NCBI GenBank assembly: GCA_049568075.1 | Contig: CP144911.1 | DNA from: Gottfriedia sp049568075 | GTDB lineage: Bacteria; Bacillota; Bacilli; Bacillales; Bacillaceae_G | Reading direction: 5' to 3' (one strand) | DNA: 64,000 nucleotides | Shown: positions 27,739-37,868 of the stretch, piece by piece | Layout of the letters: each line of letters opens with the position of its first letter | Position numbering within the stretch: the stretch's first letter is position 1 | The notes under the pieces: model-generated | Told to the model about the DNA's origin: nothing | The model's input: only the letters and a program-made list of their open reading frames with translations | Database searches by the model: none | Made by a program: the position numbers and the translations under genes

Positions 27739-28629
27739 TTATCCCATAGTAGAAATGTTATTCCAAATTTTTTGGATTAGATTAATAAAGGATTGAATTG
27801 TTACTACTTTTTCTTTTTCCTTCAATGTAATAATAGAAGTTTTTATTTTCACCTTGTTCTCAGTAACTTGGATCGGGACTAAATCACCATTGCGAATTTC
27901 TTCTTTTATGCAGAGACTACATCCTAACCCTACCCCGAAATTATTTAATACGGCCTTTTTGATACCATCTAAACTTCCAAATTCTATTACGTTTTGTGAA
28001 GAGAGTTTCGATTGTCTCATAAATTTTTTCATCATCGTTTCATAATATCCGTCAGCTTGATATTTAATTAAAGGAAATTTCGTCAGTAATTGGTCTTCAG
28101 AGTAGCTAGCATATAAATCTTTAGAAACGACTAAAACTATTTCTTCTTCTGCAATCACGATGTTCGTAATTTCACTTTTACATAGCTCACCCGAAATAAT
28201 CCCTATATCGAATTTGTTTGATTCGATCCCTCTTATCACTTCATCCCTTTTACAGGAAATCAACTTAATCTGTATATGGGGAAATAGTTTCAAGTACTCA
28301 GAAATGACATAAGGAAAATAATTCGAACAAAAGCTTTCACCAGCAGCAATCGTAACAATTCCATGCGAATTAGAAAGTTCTGCGAATGATGATTCAATCT
28401 CCTCTACTATGGAAAAAAGCTGTTCCGTATATGATTTAAGGATTTCACCTTCAGGCGTCAAAAAGGTCTTCTTTCCTATTCGTATAAACAACTCTTGTTT
28501 CAATTCTTTTTCAAGTGTCTGAATTTGTGCAGTAACAGCTGGTTGAGTGAAATTTAACTGTTGCGCAGCCTTTGTAAAATTTAAGTACTCTGCTACGAAT
28601 TTGAAAGTTTTCAGATGTCTTAATTCCAT
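27739..28629 (-). CDS. LysR-type transcriptional regulator 2
   Basis: 296-residue LTTR, paralogue of the 20953 gene, with the same HTH sequence (AAQQLNFTQPAVTAQIQTLE). It begins 54 nt after the stop of the AbgB-like gene with GGAGAA upstream and is co-directional with MFS and M20 genes, so it may be the last gene of that operon. Effector domain residues differ mainly between 125 and 260. It lies upstream of the 1626-residue S8 gene, whose leader has a perfect LTTR palindrome. Likely a regulator of the transporter-hydrolase operon, the peptidase, or both. Confidence 0.88.
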   Translation of the reverse strand: MELRHLKTFKFVAEYLNFTKAAQQLNFTQPAVTAQIQTLEKELKQELFIRIGKKTFLTPEGEILKSYTEQLFSIVEEIESSFAELSNSHGIVTIAAGESFCSNYFPYVISEYLKLFPHIQIKLISCKRDEVIRGIESNKFDIGIISGELCKSEITNIVIAEEEIVLVVSKDLYASYSEDQLLTKFPLIKYQADGYYETMMKKFMRQSKLSSQNVIEFGSLDGIKKAVLNNFGVGLGCSLCIKEEIRNGDLVPIQVTENKVKIKTSIITLKEKEKVVTIQSFINLIQKIWNNISTMG

Positions 28630-28683
28630 TATTGCTTCTCCATCTATCTAATTTTTTAGGACTTGTACATAATGGACAGAGCC

Positions 28684-30096
28684 TTAATAAATACGTGCTG
28701 TATATTTCTTTACTTCTGCTGGAAGTGGAGAAACATATTTCACACCGTCACAACGTTCAACTAGCTCTGCTTTTGCTTTTTCGATAAGTTCTGGACAATT
28801 AAGCACTTCCATTGCTGTAGCTGCCATCACTTTTCCAGCATGAAGCATCCCTTTATGAGCAATAGAGGTTGTTCCAGTTGCAACGATCTGCCAAGTATGT
28901 AACGGTGTTCCAAGTGGTTCACATGCCGTCATACATTGTGCTGTAGGAACTATCCAACTTACATCCCCAACGTCTGTAGAACCTGGCAGGACTCCATTTG
29001 CAGGAGAAAATGGGTCGATAAGGTCTGATAGCACTTTCCCTACTAATTCTTTATTCATTTTCACTTCTAGGTTTATATCTGCTTCCGTTAGTGTTTCTTG
29101 AATATTTTTTGCAAATTGTAATTCCTCTTCATCATGCCTTGGTACACCTAATGAAATGAAGTTATCATACATGATTTTTTCTAACGTTGTATTAGAAATT
29201 ACATTAGAAAGGCCTGATGCAAAGTCAATTTCTACTTCAGTTCCAGTCATTAATGCAGCCCCTCTTGCAATGTCACAAATACGTTGATAAATTTCTTCTG
29301 TTTGTGACACACGTGGTGCACGTATAAAATAAAGTGTTTCCGCTTCTTTTTGTACCACATTTGGTGATAAGCCACCTGAATTCGTCACGGCATAATGAAC
29401 CCTTGCTTCTGGAATAATATGTTCACGTAAATAGTTCACTCCAATATTCATAAGTTCAACTGCATCCAATGCACTTCTTCCTAAATGTGGAGTGGCAGCT
29501 GCATGTGAACTTTTCCCTAAAAATTTAAAGTATACTTCGTAACACGCAAGTGAAGCGATGGACATTACACCATTACGTGTTCCTGGATGCCATGTTAATG
29601 CTATATCCACATCATTAAACAATCCTTCTCTTACCATAAATGTCTTTCCACCACCAATTTCTTCACCAGGGCAACCATAATAACGAACAGTACCTTCTAC
29701 ATTGTTTTCCTCCATGTAGTAACGAAGGGCAATTGCTGCTGCTAGTGATCCTGTTCCGAGTAAATTATGCCCACATCCATGACCATTTCCACCTATTTTC
29801 ACTGGATTATAATGTGATACTCCACCTGACTGACTTAACCCTGAAAGAGCGTCAAACTCTCCTAAAAATGCTATAATAGGTTTTCCACTTCCAAAACTAC
29901 CAATAAATGCAGTATCAATGTTTCCCACACCTTTTTGAACGCAAAAACCTTCTTCATCTAATGTTTTGCATAACAATTGTGCAGATTTATCCTCTTGAAA
30001 CCCCAATTCAGCATAACTCCAAATTTTATCACTCACTTGAATAAGCTTTTGACGCTTTTCTTCTATTATTTCTGATAATCGTTGACGAAAATCCAT
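28684..30096 (-). CDS. AbgB-like M20 amidohydrolase
   Basis: 470-residue M20D peptidase of the p-aminobenzoyl-glutamate hydrolase subunit B type. Zinc-site motifs are visible: GEFDALSG, GNGHGCGHNLLGTG, GCPGEEIGGG, TWHPG, and STDVGDVSW. The start chosen is ATG 30096, because AGAGGTGA lies 6 nt before it; an ATG 36 nt farther upstream has no such site. It would cleave an amide bond of an N-acyl amino acid or dipeptide-like substrate in the cytoplasm. The MFS gene 71 nt upstream, in the same direction, likely imports the substrate. In E. coli AbgB works with AbgA; no AbgA is present here. Confidence 0.85.
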   Translation of the reverse strand: MDFRQRLSEIIEEKRQKLIQVSDKIWSYAELGFQEDKSAQLLCKTLDEEGFCVQKGVGNIDTAFIGSFGSGKPIIAFLGEFDALSGLSQSGGVSHYNPVKIGGNGHGCGHNLLGTGSLAAAIALRYYMEENNVEGTVRYYGCPGEEIGGGKTFMVREGLFNDVDIALTWHPGTRNGVMSIASLACYEVYFKFLGKSSHAAATPHLGRSALDAVELMNIGVNYLREHIIPEARVHYAVTNSGGLSPNVVQKEAETLYFIRAPRVSQTEEIYQRICDIARGAALMTGTEVEIDFASGLSNVISNTTLEKIMYDNFISLGVPRHDEEELQFAKNIQETLTEADINLEVKMNKELVGKVLSDLIDPFSPANGVLPGSTDVGDVSWIVPTAQCMTACEPLGTPLHTWQIVATGTTSIAHKGMLHAGKVMAATAMEVLNCPELIEKAKAELVERCDGVKYVSPLPAEVKKYTARIY

Positions 30097-30167
30097 ATAT
30101 TTCACCTCTGTTATATTTGTAGTAAAATTCACTATATCTTTTTAAAGCGTAATGAAATGAATGTAAC

Positions 30168-31409
30168 TTACGCTATCTTAGATGAATTGCTTTCGAAAAT
30201 ACCGTTATTGTTATTCTCAATTTTAAATACTAAAGAACAAATACTCGTTATACCTAATGCTACAACAAGGAAAATGAACGCAGCTTGAAACGATCCACCA
30301 AATGCATCAATTAATGCTCCCATCGCCGTTGGAGCAATAAATCCTGCCAATCCAGCAACAAAATACATAGTACCCATAAAAGACCCAACAATATTTTCTG
30401 AAACGTATTTTAACGGTATAGATAAAATAGTCATAGTTAGCGCTGATGATCCCAAAGAGTAAATACTTTGATAGACAATTACCATTTGAATAGAAGACGC
30501 ATTAACCATTAACAGCAAGCAAATACTTGCTAGAATTGCGCAAAATAAAACGATAAACTTCTCTTTACCTGCCAACGATTTATCAATTAAATAGCCTGTT
30601 AAAATAGCAGATGCTAATCCAAATACTTGTGGAATCATTGAAAGAGAACCCAATTCAGTTAAATTTAAACCACGTTCTTGCTCTAAATAAGACGGCATCC
30701 ATGACGAAAAGCCCCATTGTGCAATACTTGAACCAAAATACATGATGACCAGAACCCACAGGATTTTATTTCTGTATAAGTCTTTCATCGTTATTTTAGG
30801 AATGTTATGACCATCTTCTATCGTTTTTACCATTTTTGGCGGATTGTAATGTTTAGCTAAAAATAGAGTTACAACAAGACCAACGCTCCCAATAATATAA
30901 AACATTACACGCCAACCCCAAGTATCTGTGATTAAACCAGTAATATATAAAGCGAGAACCGAGCCTATTAACTGAGCAGCAAGTAAAATAGACTTCGCTC
31001 TTGCACGCACTTCTCTTTTATAAATTTCAGTAACAGCTACACTACTGCCAGTAGGTAATCCCCCATCACCTAATCCAAGAATAAAGCGCATCGCTAAAAT
31101 CGCAACAAATGATCCAACCATACCTGTTAACAATGAAAAGAGAGAGATAATGAATGTAGCTATTATAATCACTTTTCTAGAGCCAAACTTATCTGAGAAC
31201 CACCCTGCCAAAAGTGTCATACATGCACTACTTAACCAAAAGCTGCTAATCACCATTCCACTCTGTGTTTGAGATAAATGTAATTCTTTACTAATCGGTA
31301 TGATGGCAATATTCATACCAAACAATGTCAAAGAATCAACAATCCAACCTAAGAACAATAATGAAAAGATAAAATGACGTTTCCCATTGCTCAATTGCGC
31401 TTTTTCCAT
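30168..31409 (-). CDS. MFS transporter (organic-anion type)
   Basis: 413 residues with twelve predicted membrane segments. The loop 2-3 motif GWFSDKFGSRKVI is the MFS signature (G-x3-D-x2-G-x-R), and LGLGDGGLPTGSS resembles the ACS (anion:cation symporter) subfamily. It is probably the importer for the substrate of the downstream M20 hydrolase, with which it forms a unit. The ATG is followed by EKAQLSNGKRHF; GGGGGAGAA lies upstream. The divergent promoter region is shared with the regulator at 31602. Confidence 0.85.
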   Translation of the reverse strand: MEKAQLSNGKRHFIFSLLFLGWIVDSLTLFGMNIAIIPISKELHLSQTQSGMVISSFWLSSACMTLLAGWFSDKFGSRKVIIIATFIISLFSLLTGMVGSFVAILAMRFILGLGDGGLPTGSSVAVTEIYKREVRARAKSILLAAQLIGSVLALYITGLITDTWGWRVMFYIIGSVGLVVTLFLAKHYNPPKMVKTIEDGHNIPKITMKDLYRNKILWVLVIMYFGSSIAQWGFSSWMPSYLEQERGLNLTELGSLSMIPQVFGLASAILTGYLIDKSLAGKEKFIVLFCAILASICLLLMVNASSIQMVIVYQSIYSLGSSALTMTILSIPLKYVSENIVGSFMGTMYFVAGLAGFIAPTAMGALIDAFGGSFQAAFIFLVVALGITSICSLVFKIENNNNGIFESNSSKIA

Positions 31410-31454
31410 AGTTCTCCCCCTAATTATCTTCTGAAAAAATCCAGATTTTAGTTT

Positions 31455-31535
31455 GTTATTTTCGGACCACTTACGGACATTTCCTTAAGTATATCATATC
31501 CTTTAAATCACGCCATAATATTCTGAAAATACCAG
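31455..31535. promoter_or_regulatory. Divergent control region of MFS operon and regulator
   Basis: Contains a direct repeat of CGGAC and CGGACA spaced by about one helical turn, and a CATAATATTCTGAAAA block. The same elements are preserved in the duplicate at 22061-22140 although the neighbouring genes were lost there, which points to functional sequence. It is a probable operator region for the 31602 regulator. Confidence 0.45.
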
Positions 31536-31601
31536 AAATTTCTTTTTAGGATTCTTATTACCAATTTCTGTTACACTATATAATGAAGGGAGCGAAAAAC
31601 A

Positions 31602-32894
31602 TTGAGTATATTTCTAGGTTTACTTGGACCAAGTGATTCTGTCGAAGTAGTTCAACAAAATTTGAAGAAATACGATGACATAACTTGTATTCCTATTGCG
31701 TTCTTAACCGAAGAGGATTTAGAAAAACGTGTTTTACCACGTAAAAATGATATAACCATGTGGCTATGTACTGGGCCAATTTCATATAATATTGTTAAAA
31801 ATTGGGGGAAATTAACCGATCCTATTTTCCACCTTTCATTCAGCGGTGCTGTTTTATACAAACTATTGCTTCATATAGCTCATGAGCATAATTTGAAAGT
31901 TTACGAAATAAGCTACGATGGTATCTCTCGTAATGAGATTGAACGAGTCTTACAAGAAACTAATATTAAAACAAAACTAAAATATGTTAAATCAGATACA
32001 ATAGAATTACAAGAATTAATCGACTTTCACTATCATTGCTATAATAATGGATATACTAAAGTGGTTGTTACAGGTCATCCAATTCTTCAACAATTAAAAA
32101 AGCTTGGCGTCCCTGCCTATCGAATGTTTCCATCAGATATTACTGTTGAATCAACTGTAAATGAAATTCGCAGAACGTACGAAATGCTTCTTTTTAAACG
32201 AGCTCAAATTGCTGTTCAAATTATCGAATATGATTCTGCTTTTGCTGACTTGACTAACACAGCATTTACAACTCACAAACTTCAAGAAATTGAACTCGAA
32301 TTTATGAATAAATTGCGTACATATACAAATAAAATTCAAGGTTCCTATCTTTCTATTGGTCCAGGTCGATATATGATCTTTTCAACAAGAGGTTTTTTGC
32401 AAGATATCACTAATGACTTCACACATAGACCAGAAATTGATACATTTAGGGGATTAAAGGATGAGTTGGAGACTTGTGGAATTGGTATTGGTCATTCAGC
32501 ATATGAAGCTGAACTCAATGCATGGAACGCTTTATTACAAAGTAGAAAGTGGGGAAAAGGTTCATGGGCAGTTTGCTTTGATGATAAGAGAATTGCAGGC
32601 CCTCTTGGACAAGAAAAACAGCTTACTTTTTCTTATACATCAGAAGAAATAAAATCTATAAAAGAAAAAACCTCTCTCAGTGTAGCGACGCTTCATAAAT
32701 TGAAATCGATAATAAAAAAACGTTTAAATGAAGAAATGAGTGCTAATGAACTTGCTCAATATATGCAAATTACAACACGCAGTGCTCGACGTATACTAAG
32801 TGAGTTAGAAGTAAATGGACTTGCTCAAGTTATAGCTGAGGAAAATCCAAGTACTAAGGGACGCCCGAGGAAGATTTATAAACTATTATTATAA
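31602..32894 (+). CDS. Transcriptional regulator with C-terminal winged helix
   Basis: 430 residues. The N-terminal half (1-190) looks like an alpha/beta sensor (FLGLLGPSDSVEVVQQNL, VVVTGHPILQQLKKLGVPAY). A central GGDEF-like fold follows (about 195-345: CGIGIGHSAYEAELNAWNAL, with no GGDEF motif). The C-terminus is a wHTH (about 375-430: SANELAQYMQITTRSARRIL, then GRPRKIYKL). Related proteins occur beside M20/MFS genes. It reads away from that operon, so it is the likely local regulator. TTG start with GAAGGGAG about 9 nt upstream. Ligand unknown. Confidence 0.65.
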   Translation: MSIFLGLLGPSDSVEVVQQNLKKYDDITCIPIAFLTEEDLEKRVLPRKNDITMWLCTGPISYNIVKNWGKLTDPIFHLSFSGAVLYKLLLHIAHEHNLKVYEISYDGISRNEIERVLQETNIKTKLKYVKSDTIELQELIDFHYHCYNNGYTKVVVTGHPILQQLKKLGVPAYRMFPSDITVESTVNEIRRTYEMLLFKRAQIAVQIIEYDSAFADLTNTAFTTHKLQEIELEFMNKLRTYTNKIQGSYLSIGPGRYMIFSTRGFLQDITNDFTHRPEIDTFRGLKDELETCGIGIGHSAYEAELNAWNALLQSRKWGKGSWAVCFDDKRIAGPLGQEKQLTFSYTSEEIKSIKEKTSLSVATLHKLKSIIKKRLNEEMSANELAQYMQITTRSARRILSELEVNGLAQVIAEENPSTKGRPRKIYKLLL

Positions 32895-33070
32895 AGGGAC
32901 TAGTTGGAACACTTACTGATTCTGGTGCAATATAGTAAAAAACAGCACCCTACACACTATTAAAAATAAAAATGGTTTACTTTGCTTAATAAATAATGGT
33001 CAAAAATATAATGAGGCTTACGTAACACACGCAGGTCATGCTAAAAAATTATAGAATAACAAACTATAAA

Positions 33071-33108
33071 AATAGCCTACCCATCATCTGCAGATAGATA
33101 GGCTATTA
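33071..33108 (-). terminator. Terminator of S8 paralogue A
   Basis: AATAGCCTATC/GGTAGGCTATT arms on the minus strand enclose ATCTGCAGATGAT, followed by TTTTAT; nearly identical to 38037-38075. In the upstream 32895-33070 a short open stretch (NNGQKYNEAYVTHAGHAKKL, then stop, plus strand) may be a tiny relic of unknown origin. Confidence 0.8.
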
Positions 33109-33111
33109 AAC

Positions 33112-36100
33112 TTATTTCAAGCCATAAGCCTTAAAGATATCTTGAGAAATTTTGTTGCCTTGATCATCCCAAGCAGTTGTTCGTAATGAAACATACTTAG
33201 CATTCTTCGGATTGTTGATCTTGGCTAACCACTTGTTATCGTCTGTTCGCTCGAGTTTCACAGTCTCCCACGACTCACCTTCATTAAAGGAGACCTCTAA
33301 TGTCGCTCCTTCTAGCTTACCGTAATCTGCTACACCTTCAAGTTTTGCAACAGATAGTTCGAGTGGAGTGGAAGGTGCCGCAAGTGCGTTACCGTTCATA
33401 TCGGTCTCAACCTTATAATCCAGTGAATAGAATGGGAGTAAAGTTTTGATTCCTTTACCTTTTTGAGACCAGAATGTCCATTCTGTATGTGTACTTAATG
33501 ATGTTTTCAATGTATTCCAGCGATTCGTGTCTCGCTTCGCATCATTTACTAGACGGAATTGTGTTTTTTCTTCTGGGACTGGTTTTGAAAGCATAGTTCG
33601 TCCTTTTCCTTCTTTTAGAAGAGTATCTCCTTGGTACAATTTAAGTGTTTGATTTTCTTCGTCATCATTGATATAACCTGTAGAACCATTTCCTGAATCA
33701 GCCCATGCAGGAATATTAAATTGTAAATTGTTCCCTTGGCGGTTAGGTGTATAGCCTTCACCCAAGCGCGGACGAACTACTGGAGAGAACCAGTCTTCCT
33801 GAAGTTTTTGTCCTTTTTCATACGTAACTAAAGGCTGGCGAACTACCCATGGACACTGATAAAGATAAGGATAGCCTACTGGTGCGCATGATTTTGTACC
33901 AAATACGCTAGCTTCGTGATACCAGCGAGTATCTTTCACTGCTGAAACCCACTCTGTTCGAACAGAAGGAAACTGTATAGTGTTAATAGTCCCCAGATAG
34001 TCATTTGTATACGGACGAAAATCATAACGGAACTCAGTACCACGTGCTTCACGATCTGATTTGTAACGCGTGTCGATTTTAACGAGTTCATTGTTAGATG
34101 GAGCATATGTTAAATTTTTTGGAATCTGGCCTTGATGAACATCGATCAAATCATAGACATATGGTGTCTTTGCTTCACCTTCAACAAACAGATGCAGGTT
34201 GCCGGAACGTGCTGCTGCAATCACTTCATCGCCTTCACTTTTACTAATTCCAGAAACGGGCAGAGGAATATTCTTGCCATCTAGATTTTCCAGAGTATTT
34301 CCTATAAGTGGAGTGAATTCCTCATCTAGATTGTTTACGATAATTAACAGCTTTGCTCCCGCTGCAAGTGCCGCAGTGGCTTGTGCTCGTGTCGCAGCGA
34401 CCCGCTCAGAAAAAGTACCTTCCGTGATGCGATCGACGACAACTACTTTTGCATTTTTGTCTAGATGCTCAAAGTCAGCCGGTGTTCCTTTTCCTGCGTA
34501 AACCGTTGATAAGTTATATTTACCGTCAAGAAGTTCACTTGCCGACGCCAGTTGTTCATCCAACACTTTTTCTTTAAATTTGATCTCAAGGGCAGGTTTT
34601 ATTAAACGCCAGCGAGTCAGAAATTCGAATTCGCCTGTTTCAACCTCCTTTGTTGGTGTAGCATATATTTTATCGACATTTGGAGCTATTGTATAGCGAG
34701 AAATCAATGATTGGTTACCAAGTGTACGGTAGTATTGCAAGCGGCGTTGACTTGGTTCTGTCTTATGCGGCACTTCAGCTGAAATTTCTTGTGCATTTCG
34801 CGCATCAAGTTCCACTGTTTTAGGACCGTCTACCTTGATTTCAGGATTACCGACTAATGCTACACTAACATGATCGGTATAGCCATCCATTCCTATATAA
34901 GCCATAGCTGAATACGTACCAGGTGGCAAACGAAGTGTTTTTGTTCCAGTTGCGGGTATGGATTCGTATGTAGGTTTCATGTTTTCGCTAACGAGACCGA
35001 CAATCGTAAAATTAGGCTTTCCATTAAGGTCCTTAGCGTTAAACGTTACCGGATACCTCTCATCTTCTTTCACCATGCCCATTGAAGTATGAGCCACTTG
35101 CTTGCCTTCAGAATCAGTTGCTGTTAACTGCCCTTCAAAACGACCCCAGTTACCAATCGTTGGATCTACTGTAACGGTTACTGTCTTTTTACCATTAGCT
35201 GGAACAATAATTTGGTTTTCTGAAACCTTCAGCAAACCATCAGGTACGTTTTTGCCAACTGTATTCTTAAAATTAGCTTGGAGGTTAAGCGTAACTGCAG
35301 TATCGCTGTCGTTTGAGTATGTGACTGTTTTTTGTACAGGCTGAGCCTTGTCGTATGGCCACTCAAAGTAACCGAACGACAGAGAACCCGTTGCTCGAAC
35401 AGTGCTGTTTACAGCTGCAGCTACATCCAATCGGCCCGAACCGATATGATAAGGCGAATAATCTAATCTCTTAGACGTACTCATTAACGCTTCTTTCAGT
35501 TGAGTTCCATTCCACTCAGGATGCTTTTGCAGTAGGATTGCTGCAGCACCCGCCACATGTGGGGTTGCCATGGATGTACCACTCAGACTCTTGTAAAATC
35601 CGCTTCCTGATGTTAGTCCAGATCGAGCAGCAACAATCCCAACACCTGGTGCAGACAGGTCAGGTTTCAATCCCATATCTCCAAAACGAGGTCCTTTTGA
35701 TGTGAAATCAGCAATTTTGTCTGCCTTATCCACAGCACCAATCGTTAATGCAGCATCTGCTGCTCCTGGTGAACCGATGGACCCTTCACCACCTGAGTTA
35801 CCGGCAGCAATAACAAACAGTGCACCTGTTTCTTCACTTAGATTATTTACAGCTTGGGACAACGGGTCTGTTCCGTCACTTTGCCCCCCTCCCAAACTCA
35901 TGCTTACTATCTTTGCGTTATGTGCAGCCCATTCCATACCGTCAATAATCCATGATTCCATACCGCGTCCATTGTTATCTAAAACTTTCCCTACGAGTAA
36001 ACTTGCTTCAGGAGCAACTCCTTTGTTCTTGCCTTCAGAAGCAGCACCTGTCCCTGCGATCGTTGAAGCAACGTGTGTACCATGCCCTTGACCATCATCA

Positions 36101-36969
36101 ACCGTTTGTCCTGGTACAAAGCTTTTTGCCTCGTCTACTTGATTTGAAAGATCGGGATGATTCGGATCGATTCCTGTATCAAGTACAGCTACCTTAACCC
36201 CTTTACCTGTAAAACCAGATTCCCAAGCCGTTGGTGCACCGATTTGAGGTACGCTTTGTTCTAATGTGGCTTCCACATGACCATCAAGCCAGATCTTTTC
36301 AATGCCTTGATCGAATTCTGAATTAGATTTATTTTGCTCTGATGCCTCAGGTGTGATATCCTTCCAGAACATTTCCTCTTCTTTCTTAGATGTTTCAAGA
36401 GCAGCACCATTAATACTTTCTAACTTACGAACCGTTTTTGCTCCTTTTAGATTGGCCTTCTTTGTTTCAACGGTTCCCGCTGTTTGGGCAGATCCCACTG
36501 TTTGTACGGCTCTCGCTGACTGGGTAGATCCCGCTGTGGACTCTTTATATTCTACGATAATTGGAAGGGAAGAAAGACTTTTATCATCATAGCCGTTCTC
36601 TATTAATTCCGTTACATTAAACAAATTCTTGTCCAGTTTGTCAGCAGCTAGATAAGGAATAGCTGAATTTGGTATGACATACGTATCATCATCAATTGTT
36701 AAAATTTGTGCGCCTGCATCGTTCGGATCGGCAGGTTCCACGTTTATGACATTTTTACCGTCTTCGATCTTTTTAATTTTGACGACGTCACCCGTAATAA
36801 GGGTAATGGTTTTTTCATCGGAACCATTCAAAGGTAACTTATCAATCTTTAAATTAGGTATATTCTCTGCTATTGCTTCAGTTGAAGGTACCGAATGAAT
36901 TGTTGAGATTATTAAGCCCGCTGAAAACGCCATAGTAGTTGATTTTTTAATTAATGAATTAAATTTCAT
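33112..36969 (-). CDS. Secreted S8 serine peptidase, tandem paralogue A
   Basis: 1285 residues; signal peptide 1-35 (KKSTTMAFSAGLIISTIHSV). Long propeptide to about 240. Catalytic residues D264 (AVLDTGIDPNHPD), H296 (GHGTHVAS), N391 (AAGNSG), S466 (SGTSMATPHVAG). The large C-terminal part (about 530-1285) is beta-rich; its last 60 residues read like a growth-factor/Fn3-type module (LEVSFNEGESWETVKLER). The region 147-172 holds a low-complexity insertion (short A/T/V/Q runs) absent from paralogue B. Related to Vpr-type and actinobacterial S8 proteases; exact substrate unknown. ATG follows GGGGAG. The leader carries the LTTR palindrome. Confidence 0.88.
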   Translation of the reverse strand: MKFNSLIKKSTTMAFSAGLIISTIHSVPSTEAIAENIPNLKIDKLPLNGSDEKTITLITGDVVKIKKIEDGKNVINVEPADPNDAGAQILTIDDDTYVIPNSAIPYLAADKLDKNLFNVTELIENGYDDKSLSSLPIIVEYKESTAGSTQSARAVQTVGSAQTAGTVETKKANLKGAKTVRKLESINGAALETSKKEEEMFWKDITPEASEQNKSNSEFDQGIEKIWLDGHVEATLEQSVPQIGAPTAWESGFTGKGVKVAVLDTGIDPNHPDLSNQVDEAKSFVPGQTVDDGQGHGTHVASTIAGTGAASEGKNKGVAPEASLLVGKVLDNNGRGMESWIIDGMEWAAHNAKIVSMSLGGGQSDGTDPLSQAVNNLSEETGALFVIAAGNSGGEGSIGSPGAADAALTIGAVDKADKIADFTSKGPRFGDMGLKPDLSAPGVGIVAARSGLTSGSGFYKSLSGTSMATPHVAGAAAILLQKHPEWNGTQLKEALMSTSKRLDYSPYHIGSGRLDVAAAVNSTVRATGSLSFGYFEWPYDKAQPVQKTVTYSNDSDTAVTLNLQANFKNTVGKNVPDGLLKVSENQIIVPANGKKTVTVTVDPTIGNWGRFEGQLTATDSEGKQVAHTSMGMVKEDERYPVTFNAKDLNGKPNFTIVGLVSENMKPTYESIPATGTKTLRLPPGTYSAMAYIGMDGYTDHVSVALVGNPEIKVDGPKTVELDARNAQEISAEVPHKTEPSQRRLQYYRTLGNQSLISRYTIAPNVDKIYATPTKEVETGEFEFLTRWRLIKPALEIKFKEKVLDEQLASASELLDGKYNLSTVYAGKGTPADFEHLDKNAKVVVVDRITEGTFSERVAATRAQATAALAAGAKLLIIVNNLDEEFTPLIGNTLENLDGKNIPLPVSGISKSEGDEVIAAARSGNLHLFVEGEAKTPYVYDLIDVHQGQIPKNLTYAPSNNELVKIDTRYKSDREARGTEFRYDFRPYTNDYLGTINTIQFPSVRTEWVSAVKDTRWYHEASVFGTKSCAPVGYPYLYQCPWVVRQPLVTYEKGQKLQEDWFSPVVRPRLGEGYTPNRQGNNLQFNIPAWADSGNGSTGYINDDEENQTLKLYQGDTLLKEGKGRTMLSKPVPEEKTQFRLVNDAKRDTNRWNTLKTSLSTHTEWTFWSQKGKGIKTLLPFYSLDYKVETDMNGNALAAPSTPLELSVAKLEGVADYGKLEGATLEVSFNEGESWETVKLERTDDNKWLAKINNPKNAKYVSLRTTAWDDQGNKISQDIFKAYGLK

Positions 36970-37207
36970 AATACTCCCCTATCTGATTTAACTAAATTTT
37001 CAGAATACTAACAATTAAGTGCTCCTTTCTTAAAATTTTGAATTTCTATACTGATCATGCCTCTTTATTTGAGTAATAGAATCAGTATGTTTAAGATTTA
37101 GAGATTCATTGTAAGTGCTTTCAAATTCATGTTTCAGAAAATCTTGGCTGCTGCAACTTATATTAAAACATTAAGTTTTTATTAGATTATTGTAAAATCA
37201 TAAAATA

Positions 37208-37222
37208 TTATGGTAACCATAA
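37208..37222. promoter_or_regulatory. Perfect LysR-type palindrome, paralogue A leader
   Basis: TTATGGTAACCATAA, 239 bp upstream of the start codon. The whole leader 36970-37222 is almost identical to 41831-42083. Confidence 0.6.
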
Positions 37223-37370
37223 CATAATTTTATAGATGTTCAGAACTATACTGATATCCACCAGTCCAAAATCTAGTATTAGTACAATAAAATATGCCCT
37301 CCTCCAAATTAGAGGGGGGATCTTAAATTCACATAGTTAGTTACATTTTCTAGTGGGGAGGCTTCTTATT

Positions 37371-37868
37371 GAACTAACGCATGCGTTCGTATTATAAGGT
37401 CAACCAGTTAAATTTTCTGGTTGACCATTTTTTATATGGTTTTATCATTAAAGTAGTCGGGGCGGAACGAAGCTTGCGTGGGGCTTGGACCCCGTCAACT
37501 AAACAGTTCACCCCCTACTTATAGAAACATGCTTTGGGCTGGTTGGGACAAGGATCCCTAATAAAAAGCGAACCTATGACACTATAAGGGAGTATTAGGG
37601 GAACCGATAAATTTAGTTTTAGGAGGAGATCGTTATGAATCCAGTAGAGGGTCTGGATGTCGCAAAAGGAGAGAGTCAGATCGACAGGGCATTACCATTC
37701 ACCTGTTATGCAGTTCTTAGATAACTTAAATTATATTTATATCGTTATTAATCCATTAATCTCTTATCGAGCTAAAAGTTTAAGAAAGGTAAAGACTGAT
37801 GCCATCGATGCGTGCCATCTCTGCGAGCTGTATTACAAAGAAGAGTTAGAGCCACATAAAAAACGTGT
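37371..37868 (+). mobile_element. Internally deleted IS110-family element
   Basis: The left 270 bp match the intact IS at 45317 almost base for base, including the GGTCAACCAG hairpin and the start of the transposase (NPVEGLDVAKGESQ). After GAGAGTCAG the sequence jumps to the segment coding for the GHYHSPVMQFLDNLNYIY region, then stops abruptly after EPHKKR. Two-thirds of the gene and the right end are missing. The left flank is AACTAACGCATGCGTT, the same palindrome that borders the intact copy. Confidence 0.85.
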
